Assembly (NCBI GenBank): GCA_033032865.1
Contig: JAWHQI010000013.1
Coordinates: 5,022,001-5,086,000, forward strand
DNA: 64,000 nucleotides
Source: Dactylorhiza incarnata
Taxonomy: Eukaryota > Streptophyta > Magnoliopsida > Asparagales > Orchidaceae
Direction of reading: 5' to 3'
Positions 33,723-45,444 of this stretch are shown one piece after another. The stretch's first letter is position 1, and each line of letters begins with the position of its first letter. The notes under the pieces are model-generated. The model ran no database searches. It was not told where the DNA came from and worked only from the letters and a program-made list of their open reading frames with translations. The position numbers were made by a program, and so were the translations under genes.

Positions 33723-34211
33723 GGAAGCAGAGAATCGATGCGCTGAGACGGAAGAGAAGATGAATCGTCTCGACGGCTAAGGGTTTGGCTTTGTGGTTTG
33801 TTTTAGGTTACAGTGTGTCTATTTATAGGTTTTTAGTTTCGATTTTATTAACCCTAGGTTTTTAGACTTGATTACCTTATTGTTTCAAGGATTTCTGGGT
33901 TAATTAACAGATGTCATGTTGAACATATCCGGTCTCAGCGGTTCAACTGAGACGGAGACCTAGGCCGCTGGGATAGTAAAGTGTCAACCGCTGGGACAGT
34001 TTCCTCATCTCAGCGGTTCAGCTGGGATTTTCTCAGCTGATTCAGCTGAACATACTACTGCACTTTAGCTGATCTTAAGGTTTAGACCTAGTCTAGATAT
34101 TTTGGTTGAATAGTTGTTCTAGACATGTCACTGAGTTGTAGTGTAGAGTAAAGTAAAGTTTCATAATGTACTATTTAAAATGGATTATAGTGACAGCTAC
34201 TACATTTAGGT
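33723..34211 (-). promoter_or_regulatory. Internal promoter-like region ahead of A extra ORF
   Basis: Between pol and the extra ORF. In element sense it carries GTCTCAG/CTGAGAC palindromes with 7-base arms and an 8-base spacer (33933-33954), more CAGCGG/CCGCTG words (33970-34050), a TATA box TATAAATAG (33820-33827), CACACTG about 10 bases on, a 95-base leader and the ATG at 33722. The palindromes are those of the A LTR, at a similar distance from the TATA box. That it drives a separate transcript is inferred. Confidence 0.6.
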
Positions 34212-37200
34212 CTATTCCATACTAAGCATGCCAAGTTCAATTTTGAAGGCATTAAACTTAGATTCATCCAGTGGCTTTGTAAAGATATCAGCTACTTGCT
34301 TGTCAGTGGGGACAAATTCAAGACAGATATCTTTACATTCTACATGTTCTCTAATAAAATGATATCTAATCTCTATGTGCTTAGTCCTGCTTTGAGAGAC
34401 AGGATTCTTAGCAATAGATATTGCACTGGATGAATCACAATACAAAGGAGAGTCCCTTACCTTGAGGTTGTAGTCCTCCAACTGATGTTGTGTCCAAAGG
34501 AGTTGTGCACAACAGCTTCCTGCAGCAATGTATTCAGATTCAGCTGTGGATATTGCCACATTGGTTTGTTTCTTGCTGCTCCAAGATATCAATCTTCTCC
34601 CAAGAAATTGACAGGTACCACTTGTACTCTTCCTGTCTTCTTTGCAACCTGCAAAATCTGCATCTGAAAAGCATGTTAGTTCAAAGTCATTGTTCTTAGG
34701 GTACCAAAGGCCAAGATGCAAGCTGCCCTTAAGGTATCTCAAAATCCTCTTCACAGAGGTGTAGTGAGATTCCTTAGGACAGGCTTGATACCTAGCACAA
34801 ACACATGTAGAATACATAATATCTGGCCTACTAGCAGTTAAGTACAATAGAGATCCAAGGATACATCTGTACATGGACTCATCAAAGGCCTTCCCCTTTT
34901 CATCCTTATCTAATGATACATTGGACCCCATGGGTGTTCTCATGGTGGAGGCTGATTCCATCCCAAATTTCTTGATAAGCTCCTTAGTGTACTTGGTCTG
35001 GGAGATAAAAATTCCATCATCAGACTGTTTCACTTGGAGCCCAAGGAAATATTTGAGCTCACCCATACTGCTCATTTCAAACTCCCCCTGCATTATATTG
35101 GCAAATCTCCTACAGAGGTTGTCATCAGTAGACCCAAAGATTATGTCATCAACATAAATTTGGACTAAGAGACACTTGCCCCTTGTTTCCATAAGAAACA
35201 ATGTGCTATCAATCTTTCCCCTCATGAACTTGTTCTTGAGGAGAAATTTGGACAAAGTCTCATACCAAGATCTTGGAGCTTGCTTGAGACCATATAATGC
35301 TTTCCTAAGAAGGTAAACATGTGAAGATAGGGTTGGATGCATAAAACCTGAAGGCTGTTCAACATATACCTCTTCCTTCAAGTCTCCATTGTGGAATGCT
35401 GATTTGACATCACTCTGGTAGACTTTGAACCCCTTGTGGGCAGCATAGGCAAGGAATAGCCTAATTGCTTCCAATCTTGCAGCCGGAGCAAAGGTTTGAT
35501 CAAAGTCTATACCTTCCTCTTGCCTGTATCCTTTGGCAACTAATCTGGCCTTGTTCTTGATGATTGTACCATTCTCATCAAGCTTGTTTCTGTATACCCA
35601 TTTGGTGCCAATCACATTGTGTCCCTGAGGTCTTGGCACCAGCTTCCAAACTTTTCATCTCTTGAATTGTAGGAGCTCTTCTTGCATGGCTTCAATCCAG
35701 AATGTGTCTTGATTGGCCTCTTCAAACTTCTTGGGCTCCATTTGAGAAAGGAAGCTCAAGAATAGTGCTTCATTATGAGCTCTACTTCTTGTCAATATGC
35801 CTTGGGTATGATCTCTAATTATTAGATCTCTTGGATGATCTCTCAGGTGCCTTGCAGCAGCAGGAAGAGGGTCCTCTGGTGGTTGTGTTTGTTCCACTGG
35901 ATCAGCTATGATTTCACCATCTTGTACCTCTTCTTCTTCTGGAATTGCAGCAGCTGTTTGTGTTTTGCTGTTGCTGGGCTTTTCTTGGACATTCAGCTCA
36001 TTCATCCCTTCTTCATTTCCTGCCAAAATAGAAGAACTAGACCATTCTTTGTAGAGAAGGCTGGTCTCATCAAATACAACATGCATAGATTCTTCTACAA
36101 CATGGGTTTTCTTGTTACAAACTCTATTAGCTCTACTATGTGAGCTATATCCAACTAGAATCCCCACATTGCATTTTTCTGCAAACTTTGTTAATTGAGA
36201 TTTTCCATTATTTAGAATGAAGCATTTGCAACCAAAGATTCTAAAGTAAGAAATTGTAGGTTGTTTGCCTTTCAGAATCTCATACGGGGTTTTCCCAAGG
36301 ACCTTATTGATGGAGGCTCTATTGAGAACATAACAGGCTGTATTGACTGCCTCAGCCCAGAAGTATTCTGGGAGTGAGGAGTCACTAAGCAATGTTCTCC
36401 CAGCTTCTATCAAGGTCCTATTCCTCCTCTCAGCCACACCATTTTGCTGTTGAGTCCTTGGGGAGGAGAACTCTTGAGTGATACCAAATTCTTGACAAAA
36501 TTTTGTCATGGCATGTGATTGAAATTATGTGCCATGGTCAGTTCTTGTCCTGACCACAGTACATTGTAGATCATTCTGAATAGCCTTGACATAATTTATA
36601 AAGACATGTAAGGTATCAGACTTCTTCTTAAGGAAGAATACCCATGTATACTTTGAATGATCATCTACAATTACCAAAGTATACAACTTCCCACCTAAGC
36701 TCTGAATTGGCAAAGGACCAAACAAGTCCATGTGAAATAGATATAAACACCTTTCAGTATCCTTGGAGCCAATACTTTTAAAGGTGGTCCTAGTTTGCTT
36801 ACCCATTTGGCAAGCATGACAGGGGCCACTTTTAACACATTTTAGATTAGGACTATTTCTAACAAGGTTTTTAGAAAATAATCTATACATTGTCTTATAG
36901 TTAATGTGGGCAAGTCTCTTGTGCCATTGGACACAGAGAGACTCACTTTCATTAGCTACAAGACACACAGAGGAAATAGAATAATTGCAAATGAAGTCTA
37001 AGCAATAAACATTCCCACTCCTAGTGCCCGAGAGAATGGTCTCCAAGTCATTAGACTTTTTGATCAAGCACTTGTCATTGTGGAATTTAATGACATAGCC
37101 TAAGTCACATAGTTGGCTTATGCTTACAAGGTTGTGTTGCAACCCTTCAACATAAGCTACCCTTGTAATTGAGACTATGCCATTTGAAATCATACCATAT

Positions 37201-37364
37201 CCTTTGGTGACCCCCTTTTCTGATCCACCAAAAATAACCTTAGGTCCATTCTTCACTGGATGGTAATCCTTTAGAAGATCCTTAGTTCCTGTCATGTGCC
37301 TTGAGCACCCACTGTCCAAGTACCATATTTGGTTGACACTGGTACTTGAACTAACCTGCAACAC
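34212..37364 (-). pseudogene. Sirevirus pol of A: protease, integrase, RT, RNase H
   Basis: Read from 37364 down: protease site Trp-Tyr-Leu-Asp-Ser-Gly-Cys-Ser-Arg-His, a pre-integrase zinc domain (Trp-His-Lys-Arg-Leu-Ala-His ... Cys-X2-Cys), and the integrase core with Met-Asp-Leu-Phe-Gly-Pro and Asn-Gly-Val-Ala-Glu-Arg-Arg-Asn-Arg-Thr. After a linker comes RT with Lys-Trp-Val-Tyr-Arg-Asn-Lys, Asp-Val-Lys-Ser-Ala-Phe and Tyr-Val-Asp-Asp-Ile-Ile-Phe-Gly, then RNase H with Thr-Ala-Glu-Ser-Glu-Tyr-Ile-Ala, ending Leu-Gly-Met-Leu. Two lesions are visible: a TAA at about 36525 in the second integrase motif and a TGA near 35653 between integrase and RT; both keep frame. Apart from these the enzymes look whole. 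Confidence 0.93.
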
Positions 37365-37415
37365 AAAATTTAATGTACCTTAGGACCCCAACTGACTTTG
37401 GGTCCTAGGTTCAAG

Positions 37416-39920
37416 TTAAGACCATGAAATATTCCCAGAGAGGGCTGGTTTGGCTTGAGGTATAGTCCTTGCCTTTGGCACATTGGGGTTGTGCCAACAA
37501 TCAATTGCAAAGTGTCCTACTTTGCCACAGCACCAACAACCATGAATATTGTATCTCCTTTTCTGAACAGTTTTTTGAATTTGTACAACACTTAGTACAT
37601 GTTCAGCAGAGGAGATATCACCATTTTTCCTATTTCTTTCAGCAATAATCTGACTGAAGGATAATCTGTGGACAGTCTTGCTGCTCTTTGTCCTGATGGC
37701 CTCAGCTTGCATTGACTTGGCAGTCATACAATATCTTATGGAATCAGACACTGGACAGTAGGACTTGTCAACAGATTTGACAGCAGTTGTGCTTTTTGCT
37801 GAAGCAGATTTGGAAGATCTTGCTTCCATGTTCTTGACTGAAGGTACTGAGACACCAAACACAAATGGTCCAGGTTGGGCCATTTGTATTTCCTCATGTG
37901 CAGCTTTCATTGCACTCAATCCCATGCCCTTTCTATTTCCATAGCTGTGAGCATTCCTGCTCAAGTTATAAGAACTTCCATTTAATAAGTGACCATGAAT
38001 ACTTTCTTGGTCATACTTGTTTGAAGGCATCAGGACTTTCACAAAGGAAGTCTTAGATTCTTTTGAGTCCTTGACCTTTCCCTTAGTGTTGCTAGTAGAT
38101 ACCTCATTGTTTAAACCAATACCTCTCTTGCTCTGGGAGTTGAAGGTGTCAATAATAGGCATCACTGTCTTGGGCTTGGAGAACTTAGCCACCAGCATCC
38201 TCTCCTTGAGGAGCTTTTCTTCAAGATCCTTGATGATCTTGTTCTTGTGTCTTATGGTGCCCACATGGATCATTGACATTCCCCTTAGCTTGCCAATCTC
38301 ATTGCTCATTTGAGCTAGCTGGGTAGCATGCTCAATGCACTCAGATTTTGGTTGCTTCAGGGAAGCAATTTCTTGAGCTTGCCTTTCGGCTAGCTTTTTG
38401 CTCTTTTTCAGAGCTTCCAGGAGTGCGCCATATTCATCAATCAATTGATTGACATCCTCCTCAGAGTATGATTCACCTCCAACTTTAGATGGAGGAGATT
38501 CAGATTCTGGATTTTTTTCATAATGAGAAGAAGAAGAAATGCAATGTATCAATACCTGCTCATGTTTTGAATTGCTGTGGCTGTCCTCATCTTCAGTTAG
38601 AGCCATCAACCCATGGTCATCTAGAGTGACCTCATCCTCCTCTTCATCACTATCTGAATGTGATAAAGGGGCCCTGATTCCTATCCTGGTATTAGGATAG
38701 TCTTCTTCCTCCTGATCAGCAAACAGCCCCAAGTAGGCTTTCTCCTCACCATCTGAATCTGAAGATGAAGACTCAGATTCACTCCAGCTCTTGCCTTTCT
38801 TAGCTAGGAAGGATTTTTCTCCCTTCCGTTCCTTCTGGTGATGAGGCTTCTTGTCACCTCTTTCTTTTCTCTTGACTGGACAGTCAGCAATGACATGTCC
38901 AGGCTTAATACAACAATAGCAAATTATGTTAGTTGAAACATGTTTACTAGATTTAGATTCATACCTGTCCCCTTTGGGATATTGCCTCTCAGATCTGTAA
39001 TGATCCTTCTTGGGATGAGAAGAGGAGGAAGGTTTGTTATTCCATTGTTTCCTCTTTATCATCTTCTTGAACTGCCTTGTGAAGGCAGCAAACTCCTCAT
39101 CAGACGAGGAACTGTCTGATATGCTGCTCTCAGATTTCTCAGATTCAGCATCCTTTCTTGGAGGTGACTGTACTCTACCCTTGTTCCTCTTAGAGCTTTC
39201 AGCTTTGAGAGCAACAGATCTCTCCCTTGTGTGAGCCCTGGAGGAAGAGTCCTCCTCCTTTCTTGCAGAAAGCTGCATCTCATATGAGAGCAGTTTCCCA
39301 AACAGTGTATGGGTGGGGGTTTCTCTAAGTCTTGCCCCTTCCCTGATTGCACAGATTTTGGTGTCCCATTCTCTAGTTAGAGATCTAAGGAACTTGTCAT
39401 TAAGTTCATAATCTGTGAACACCCTTCCATAGGTTCTTAGTTCATTTACAATCCTAAAGAACCTTTCATAGCACATGGAGATATTCTCCTGGCTCAGCTC
39501 TCTGAAGGCTTCATACTCCTGATTGAGGAGTGACTTTCTATCATCCCTTACTTCAGCTGTTCCCTCCATATAAACAACCAATGTGTCCCACATTTCCTTG
39601 GCAGTTTGGCAGTGTACCAAGTTCTGAAATGTAGTGTCATCAATGGAATTTACTATTATGTTTTGGGCTCTCTTGTCCATAGTGTATAGTGCTATCTCAT
39701 CATTGGTCAGTTCAGAAAATACTTTAAGTTCTTTTCTAGTAGGGTCAATGGTGGAGGCTTTCTCAAAGGTATAAGGACCATTTTTGACAGTCAAAAAGAT
39801 CCTTGGGTCTGATGCTTCAATGAAGAGCCTTACCCTTTGCTTCCATATGCCAAAGTTTTCTTTGGAGCATATAGGCAACTTCATTGACCCCAACTCCTTC
39901 TTCATTGCACTGTTGGCCAT
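37416..39920 (-). CDS. Sirevirus gag of A, 834 residues, two zinc knuckles
   Basis: Intact ORF from ATG at 39920, 64 bases after the primer site. Residues 20-220 are a UBN2-type capsid region (Trp-Lys-Gln-Arg-Val; Lys-Glu-Met-Trp-Asp-Thr-Leu; Leu-Arg-Ser-Leu-Thr). Residues 225-330 are Ser/Lys/Glu-rich. A CCHC knuckle, Cys-X2-Cys-X4-His-X4-Cys, lies at residues 334-347 and a second at about 795-808. Between them are an acidic region and a coiled segment near residues 490-560. Long gags with extensions are usual in Sireviruses. The stop at 37416 and pol at 37364 share a frame but are separated by two stops; the last 15 codons of the usual gag end appear in another frame, suggesting a small indel. 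Confidence 0.9.
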   Translation of the reverse strand: MANSAMKKELGSMKLPICSKENFGIWKQRVRLFIEASDPRIFLTVKNGPYTFEKASTIDPTRKELKVFSELTNDEIALYTMDKRAQNIIVNSIDDTTFQNLVHCQTAKEMWDTLVVYMEGTAEVRDDRKSLLNQEYEAFRELSQENISMCYERFFRIVNELRTYGRVFTDYELNDKFLRSLTREWDTKICAIREGARLRETPTHTLFGKLLSYEMQLSARKEEDSSSRAHTRERSVALKAESSKRNKGRVQSPPRKDAESEKSESSISDSSSSDEEFAAFTRQFKKMIKRKQWNNKPSSSSHPKKDHYRSERQYPKGDRYESKSSKHVSTNIICYCCIKPGHVIADCPVKRKERGDKKPHHQKERKGEKSFLAKKGKSWSESESSSSDSDGEEKAYLGLFADQEEEDYPNTRIGIRAPLSHSDSDEEEDEVTLDDHGLMALTEDEDSHSNSKHEQVLIHCISSSSHYEKNPESESPPSKVGGESYSEEDVNQLIDEYGALLEALKKSKKLAERQAQEIASLKQPKSECIEHATQLAQMSNEIGKLRGMSMIHVGTIRHKNKIIKDLEEKLLKERMLVAKFSKPKTVMPIIDTFNSQSKRGIGLNNEVSTSNTKGKVKDSKESKTSFVKVLMPSNKYDQESIHGHLLNGSSYNLSRNAHSYGNRKGMGLSAMKAAHEEIQMAQPGPFVFGVSVPSVKNMEARSSKSASAKSTTAVKSVDKSYCPVSDSIRYCMTAKSMQAEAIRTKSSKTVHRLSFSQIIAERNRKNGDISSAEHVLSVVQIQKTVQKRRYNIHGCWCCGKVGHFAIDCWHNPNVPKARTIPQAKPALSGNISWS

Positions 39921-39984
39921 TTGATTTCAGATTTGACTACTCTTTTATGGGATCTGATCAGACTGTTAAGTCTTTTTGATCAAC

Positions 39985-40001
39985 CTCCCTCTGATACCAC
40001 T
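39985..40001 (-). other. Primer binding site, initiator tRNA-Met type (A)
   Basis: Minus strand reads TGGTATCAGAGGGAGG shortly after the 5' LTR end. Confidence 0.88.
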
Positions 40002-41311
40002 TGATAGTTTATATAGGTGTAGTCAATAATACCTAGAGGGAGGGGGGGTGAATAGGTTTTACTTAATTTCTTTCTATAAACCTAATGTTTCTAGCTGCAG
40101 AAAGTACGATCACAGAAAACACACAAGGATGTATAGAGGTTTCTCAAGACAGGGTTTCTTGAGTAGTCCTCTTTCCCCCTTCACCTTTCTAACAATGAGT
40201 TAGACAAGGCCACAAACTTCAATCTCGGCTCCTCGAGCTTACACCACAAGTTCCTCAGAACTTCTCAGATCAAGAGTGATCCTACCTCAGGCACAGCAGC
40301 CCTACACTCAGGCTCAACAGCCCTACACTCAGGCTCAACAGCCCTACACCTCAGGCTCAGCAGCCCTACTGCTCAGAGTTATGAACTCCTACCACTCAGA
40401 AATCCCATAGATTTCCTACCTCAGACTTGTCAAGAAGTCCTACTGCTCAAGCTGTCAACACAGCTTTACACTCAGGGTCAACAGCCTTTAACTCAGGCAA
40501 CAATGCCTTACAAAGAAATAATAGAGTTTGAGATGGATACAAGCGACGAAAGGATTTACTCTTAGGTCTTCTGGATCCTTTCTTCAGATCTGAAGACAAT
40601 CGCTCCAGATTTGTATCCCCTTGATCTTCTTCTTCAGTACAGCAGAAGATCAACTTGCCCTTCTTGAGTTTGTACAGGAAAAGCTATCTAATCTCCCTTA
40701 GAAGATTAACTTCAGCTGCAGAGAATGATTTCGACAGGCTGAATCGTGAATGCTCGATTGCGGCGTGTTGCAAAAGCTTCTTAATCGAACAGTAACCTTT
40801 GATGTGCCCTAACATCTCCTTTTATACCCCCAGAAGGCTTCAACGGCTATATCGATCCTCCTGACACGGTATGGAGCTGAGTTGACTTGCTTTTCACCTT
40901 TCAAATATCGTTTGCGCCAAAAGCAGATCCCGTCAAAACGTTTGGATCTGTCTCAGCGGTTGGGCTGAGATAGCATCCAATCTCAGCGGTTGGGCTGAGA
41001 CAGCATCCAGTCTCAGCGACAGCTCCAGTCCCCTTCTCAGCGGTTGTTCCAGTATTCTTCTCAGTGGACCCGTTGAGACGGCTCCTCGTCTCAGTGGTTC
41101 TGACCCATCGTCTCAGCGGTTATGCTGAGACAGATCTTTATCTCCTTGTGGATGATTCCTTCTTGTCTAAGGCCATGTTTGGCCCTTTCTTTTGAGTTAC
41201 CTGTGTCTGTATATTCTACACAAGTGTAGCTTTGTTAGATACAATATGTCCTTAGCATTAGGAGTGATGCCTCTTCAAATCAAGGTTATATTGAGGACAA
41301 TATACCCAACA
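40002..41311 (-). repeat. 5' LTR of Sirevirus A (1.31 kb)
   Basis: Plus orientation TGATAGTTTATATAGG...ATACCCAACA. Same order of parts as the 3' copy: interrupted G run (40033-40047), GGCTCAACAGCCC repeats, TATA box 40819-40826, palindromes 40950-41140. It drives transcription of A toward lower coordinates. Confidence 0.92.
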
Positions 41312-42249
41312 GATGCTGAGCAAATAATTTCCAAAGCAGTAGGACTGGCAACTGGTACATTTGCTGATTTGCTAGCCACTCAAGCTAGAAGATTCAACAG
41401 AAAATATACTCAGATGGAGTCTGAGCTACAAGAATCAAAAGAGACACTCTTGGCACTCAAATCCTTTGTCTCATCCTCAATTGTCACCAAGTATTTCTTA
41501 ACCTCCCTGTTCAGTAAGGTTTAGAAGGGTAAGAATATGCAGGAGGAGGAGTTGTGTGTTCAAGAAAATGTGAGTGGCCAGGAGAAGGAAAGGAGTTTAC
41601 AAGAAAATTAGACAGTTCCAAATGTTGAAGTTCCTAATCCTGATATGACCATAGTATTTCAAAAAGGAATAATACAGAGGGAGTCTATCAGAAATGTTCA
41701 GAAAGTTATTCTCACCACTGAAAATCTTGTTGAAACTAGGGGGAGATACCTGCATCAAATCAGGAGGAGCTCGGGGAGATGCTTGTATTAATCCAGGTGG
41801 AGCCCTTAGAAAAAGATCAGCTCTTGGATGAAGTATCAAAAATTGCCAAGGAGGCTGCTCAGACTGCAATACAGGATGCACAATTTCAGGGGGAGCCTCC
41901 CAAAGAAGATGACATTCAGGCTGAAGAGGATGAACGTCTGGTATTTGCTTCAAGGATGGTAACAGAAAAGTTTTTCTCAAGGAAGAGGAAACTCCTCCAA
42001 AGGAATAGGACAATACAGGTGAACATCTTCTGGAATAACTTCTTAGTAAACATATTTGAAGTGATATAATTATGGAAGACATTCTGATTAAATTGGAAGG
42101 TTATCATATTGGTCTCTGGTGCTGTGCAATGATGTTATTTTGATGTCATTTTATGTCTTGTTATATTTGTTTGTACTATGCTTATTTAACAGCATGTTTG
42201 AAATCACTTACATTATGTGTAAATTTTGTTAATATAAATAGGGGGAGAT
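41312..42249 (+). pseudogene. Extra ORF of Sirevirus B, second part, and 3' tail
   Basis: Resumes the B extra ORF after A. 41317-41524 reads as a Glu/Gln/Lys/Arg-rich coiled segment ending at a TAG, and 41779-42069 is a second open stretch, acidic with a basic end. Purine tracts TAGGGGGAGATA (41737-41748) and CAGGGGGAGCC (41888-41898) occur inside it. After 42070 an A/T-rich tail leads to the final tract ATAGGGGGAGAT (42238-42249) abutting the 3' LTR. The coding pieces and purine tracts parallel the end of A. Confidence 0.65.
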
Positions 42250-43738
42250 TGTTGGGAAAAACACTCTTGTGATTTATCTAACAAATTATCTTAAAGTGAT
42301 TTCATAATCTAGGATATTTTACCCATGTTGTATATAGAGGGTAATCTGGTCATTAGATGTCCTAGGATATCACATTCACACTAGAGTGTCAAGACCTGTC
42401 CAAACAAGCACAAAATTCAGTTGAGTTAAACTTGCGTTGAATAGAAGTCGACACAACTTCAACTATAAGTCGAAGCAACTTCGAATACAAATAGAAGTAA
42501 ATCAGACTGAAGTCAAAGTACAAGCAAAGTTGACGCAACATAGAAATGGTCTCGACGCAGAAGACACAGCTTGTCAAAGCTATTTCAGAAGTCAACACAA
42601 ATTTGAATTGAATTCGACGCAGAAGAATAATCTGTCAAAGCAATATCAGAAGTTGACGCAACTTCGATTTGAAGTCGACGCAGAAGTTCAAGTTCAAAGT
42701 CCAAGTCTACAAATCGACAGATACATCGATAGGTATTCGATGCAACATCGACATCTGAGTTTTTTCAGAGCTAACAAAGATTTCGAAGTTGCTTCTATAA
42801 GAACTCAGAGGTGCATAAAATAGAGGGAAAATGAAATCGACGCTACGTCGAATACAGACAAAAAAGGAAGGTTTCCTACTGCCTTTTTAGATGCTTTTCT
42901 AGAAGGTATCCAAGGCTATAATTTGACTTCTAACGGCTCGTTTATTGCCAAGAATGGAATGAAGTACTTCAGATGGACAACAAAGACATTCTTGGAAGTT
43001 ATTCAAAATAGATTGACGGGTCGGGAAACAGAAATAGAAAGAAATACTTTTGTCCAAAAGATATTTCTTCTAAAGACATAACAGAAGAGGAAAGAAATTC
43101 AAATATTATTCGACAATGAATAAGTATACTCATAGAAGTGGATGAAAACAACAATTTATTTTTCTCAGTCTTCTTCTTCTTCTCCCTCAAGATTTGTCTC
43201 TGAAAAGAAAAGAAAAGAAGAACAACTCTATACAGGAATACAAACAAGGCTACTTCTTCTTCTTCATATCATACAGCAGTAAGCAAACTAGAATACATAG
43301 ATCACAGAGGATTACAAGATCATAACCCTTGCATTCTTCTCTACCACAAGCAATGGTTCATCATATATAGATCCTCAAGAACATCAAAAGACAACATTTT
43401 GTGTGATAGTTGTAGAAGGATTTATATAGTAGAATCCTACTCTTCTTCTTCTTCTTTATTTCTCTATTTCTATTCTGTAACTGAGAAAAAGTCCTAAGAA
43501 TCCCTCTTTACAGGATTCAGTTGGTTCTAAGAGTCTCCTTATCAAAAGACTCAATGGTTCTAAGAGTCTCCTTATCAAAAGACTGAGTGGTTCTACGAGT
43601 CTCATTGTCAAAAGACTCAATGTGTGGTTCTAAGAGTCTCCTTAACAAAATACTCAGTGTTGGTTCTGAGAGTCTCCTTATCAAAAGACTCAGGCACTAG
43701 ATAGTGCAATCCTACCAGGTGGTAGAAGAGTGGACTAC
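42250..43738 (+). repeat. 3' LTR of Sirevirus B, first part
   Basis: Starts TGTTGGGAAAAACAC and aligns with the 5' LTR (20274 onward), including the palindrome cluster (42430-42850), a shorter CTT run (43441-43455) and the hairpin array (43496-43692). Interrupted by element D after ACTAC (43734-43738). Confidence 0.9.
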
Positions 43739-45444
43739 TGATGGCGCAAATCTCACACACCGCTATAGGCGGTAGCTCGACTGCGACACGAAACGGCAGT
43801 GTACCGATCGTTCAAGTAATATAAAACGAGGAGTAATCCCCGAGTATCGAATCTCTCAAGGAACACAGTAAGGTGGAGTTAGGTTTCGAGGAAGGACTTG
43901 AGATTGAAGTCCTAAAATCGGATGGGATGCGGGGGAGTTGGGTTGGCTTTTGGAAAATAAAAGAAAACACTATCAACTACTCCTATGCAATGCCGCTATG
44001 CAAAGCTTCGCTCGGCGGGATGGAAGACTACGTAGGCCTTGAACGCGCTACTTCGTAAGGGCGGATGGACGAGTAGGCAAGCGGATCGAACTATGCAGGC
44101 CTTGAGCGCGCTGCTTCGTTAGGCGGGATGGAGTACACGGGCCGCGATGCCACGCTTCGGTAGGCGGATGGACGAGTAGGCTAACGGAATGAGGGTCGCA
44201 AGCACCTCTTCGACAAGCACGCCACTAGCAATTGCTAGTGCGGCACCGGACACGATAGTGGGATGGAAAATGGATGGTGGCGCTCCTCAAGCACACAAAT
44301 AACAAATATTTCACAATCACATGAAATATATGGAAATACAAACTAGTTCAAGTGCAACTTCATCAAAATATACAAGATCTAGCTATTACAACAATCAATA
44401 AAAGGAGAACAAGGCAAGAAATCGACCGAATCCGAAGGCTCGTTGAAGATTCACGGTTGGAATCGCCGGGTTGTCAATCCGCGTCCAAGCTCGGTCCACA
44501 ACTACGTCCGGGGTAGAGAGAGCTGTCACTACTCTCCAATGGACCCGTCTTCTTCGTGTCACGATCCGGTAGAGGTTGCAAACTTCCTCTTGCTTGACGG
44601 TAATGGCGGCTAGGTCTTCCTTTGGAGCTCTTGGATGAAGGAGGAGGCCGAGAGGAAATTCCGGCGAAGATTTGGCGTTGAAAGCTTGCCCGGAGATCCT
44701 CCCTAAGGTGGGCGACGATGGAGGGGCGAAGTCGGACCAAACCAGGCGGAAAACGGCGGAAGAAAGCGGGGGATCTGACCTAAATCGCGAGCAGGGAATT
44801 TATAGGCGCTGGAATTAAACAGTGCGCACGGTCAGTGGCGCACGACCATTGGTCGTGCGCACTGGAATCCTGTGATCGTGCGCTCTGCCTGGACAGAACC
44901 TGCAAAGACAGAAATTACAAAATAACATGTTCGCACGACCAGTGGCGCACGACCAGTGGTTGTGCGCACTATCGTTGATGGTCGTGCGCAATACAGCAAA
45001 CAGAACTCAGAATTTTAATGATAAGTGCGCACGAGCAGTGGCGCACGACCGGTGGTCGTGCGCACTGGCGTTGGTGGTCGTGCGCACTGCACCAAACAGA
45101 ACTCATAAAAAGGGTTTAAGTGCACACGATCAGTGACGCACGACCAGTGGTCGTGCGCAATAGAACCAGTGATCGTGCGCAGTGTTCCTGTGCAGAATTG
45201 CACCGGGAACACCTGCACGACTCCTGTTCTAGCGTACAACCACGAATCCAGCTACTGAAAGTGGCACCTAACAGTGCATGAAAACTACTAATGAAGATAA
45301 ACATGAAAACACACCAAAATGGGCCTAGAAGTGCACTTAGCATAGACTGATCAATATGAACTATAACAGGGCTAAAGTGCGGTGAAATGACTGAATAAAT
45401 GGCCCAGATGAGTCCGTAAATGTGTATATGATCAGGACTCATCA
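43739..45444 (-). repeat. 3' LTR of D (1706 bases)
   Basis: TGATGGCGC...GGACTCATCA in plus orientation. Contains CCGC-TATA-GGCGG near the left end, the palindrome CACTAGCAATTGCTAGTG (44223-44240), TATA box TATAAATT (minus strand, 44797-44804) and GCGCACGACCA/TGGTCGTGCGC palindromes (44822-45190). Differs from its partner at the positions behind the 44473-type ORFs in only two places that I noticed (in the 43930 and 44960 areas). Confidence 0.93.

Larger units (their letters stand above)
29293..41311 (-). mobile_element. Near-complete Sirevirus A with gag, pol and an extra ORF
   Basis: 12.0-kb minus-strand element flanked by perfect GATGC duplications (29288-29292 and 41312-41316). LTRs run TGTTGGGTATATT...AAACTATCA in element sense. 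Order in element sense: 5' LTR, Met-tRNA primer site, gag (834 residues), protease, integrase, RT, RNase H, an internal promoter-like stretch, the extra ORF, several polypurine tracts, 3' LTR. Few lesions are visible: two single-codon stops in pol and frameshifts in the extra ORF. It is the only element here carrying all enzymes of the Sirevirus cycle. Confidence 0.92.

Noticed and set aside
44822..45190. Possible CRISPR-like array of GTGCG repeats
   Set aside because: Repeat units are palindromes of varying spacing inside a plant LTR. There are no uniform spacers and no cas genes.
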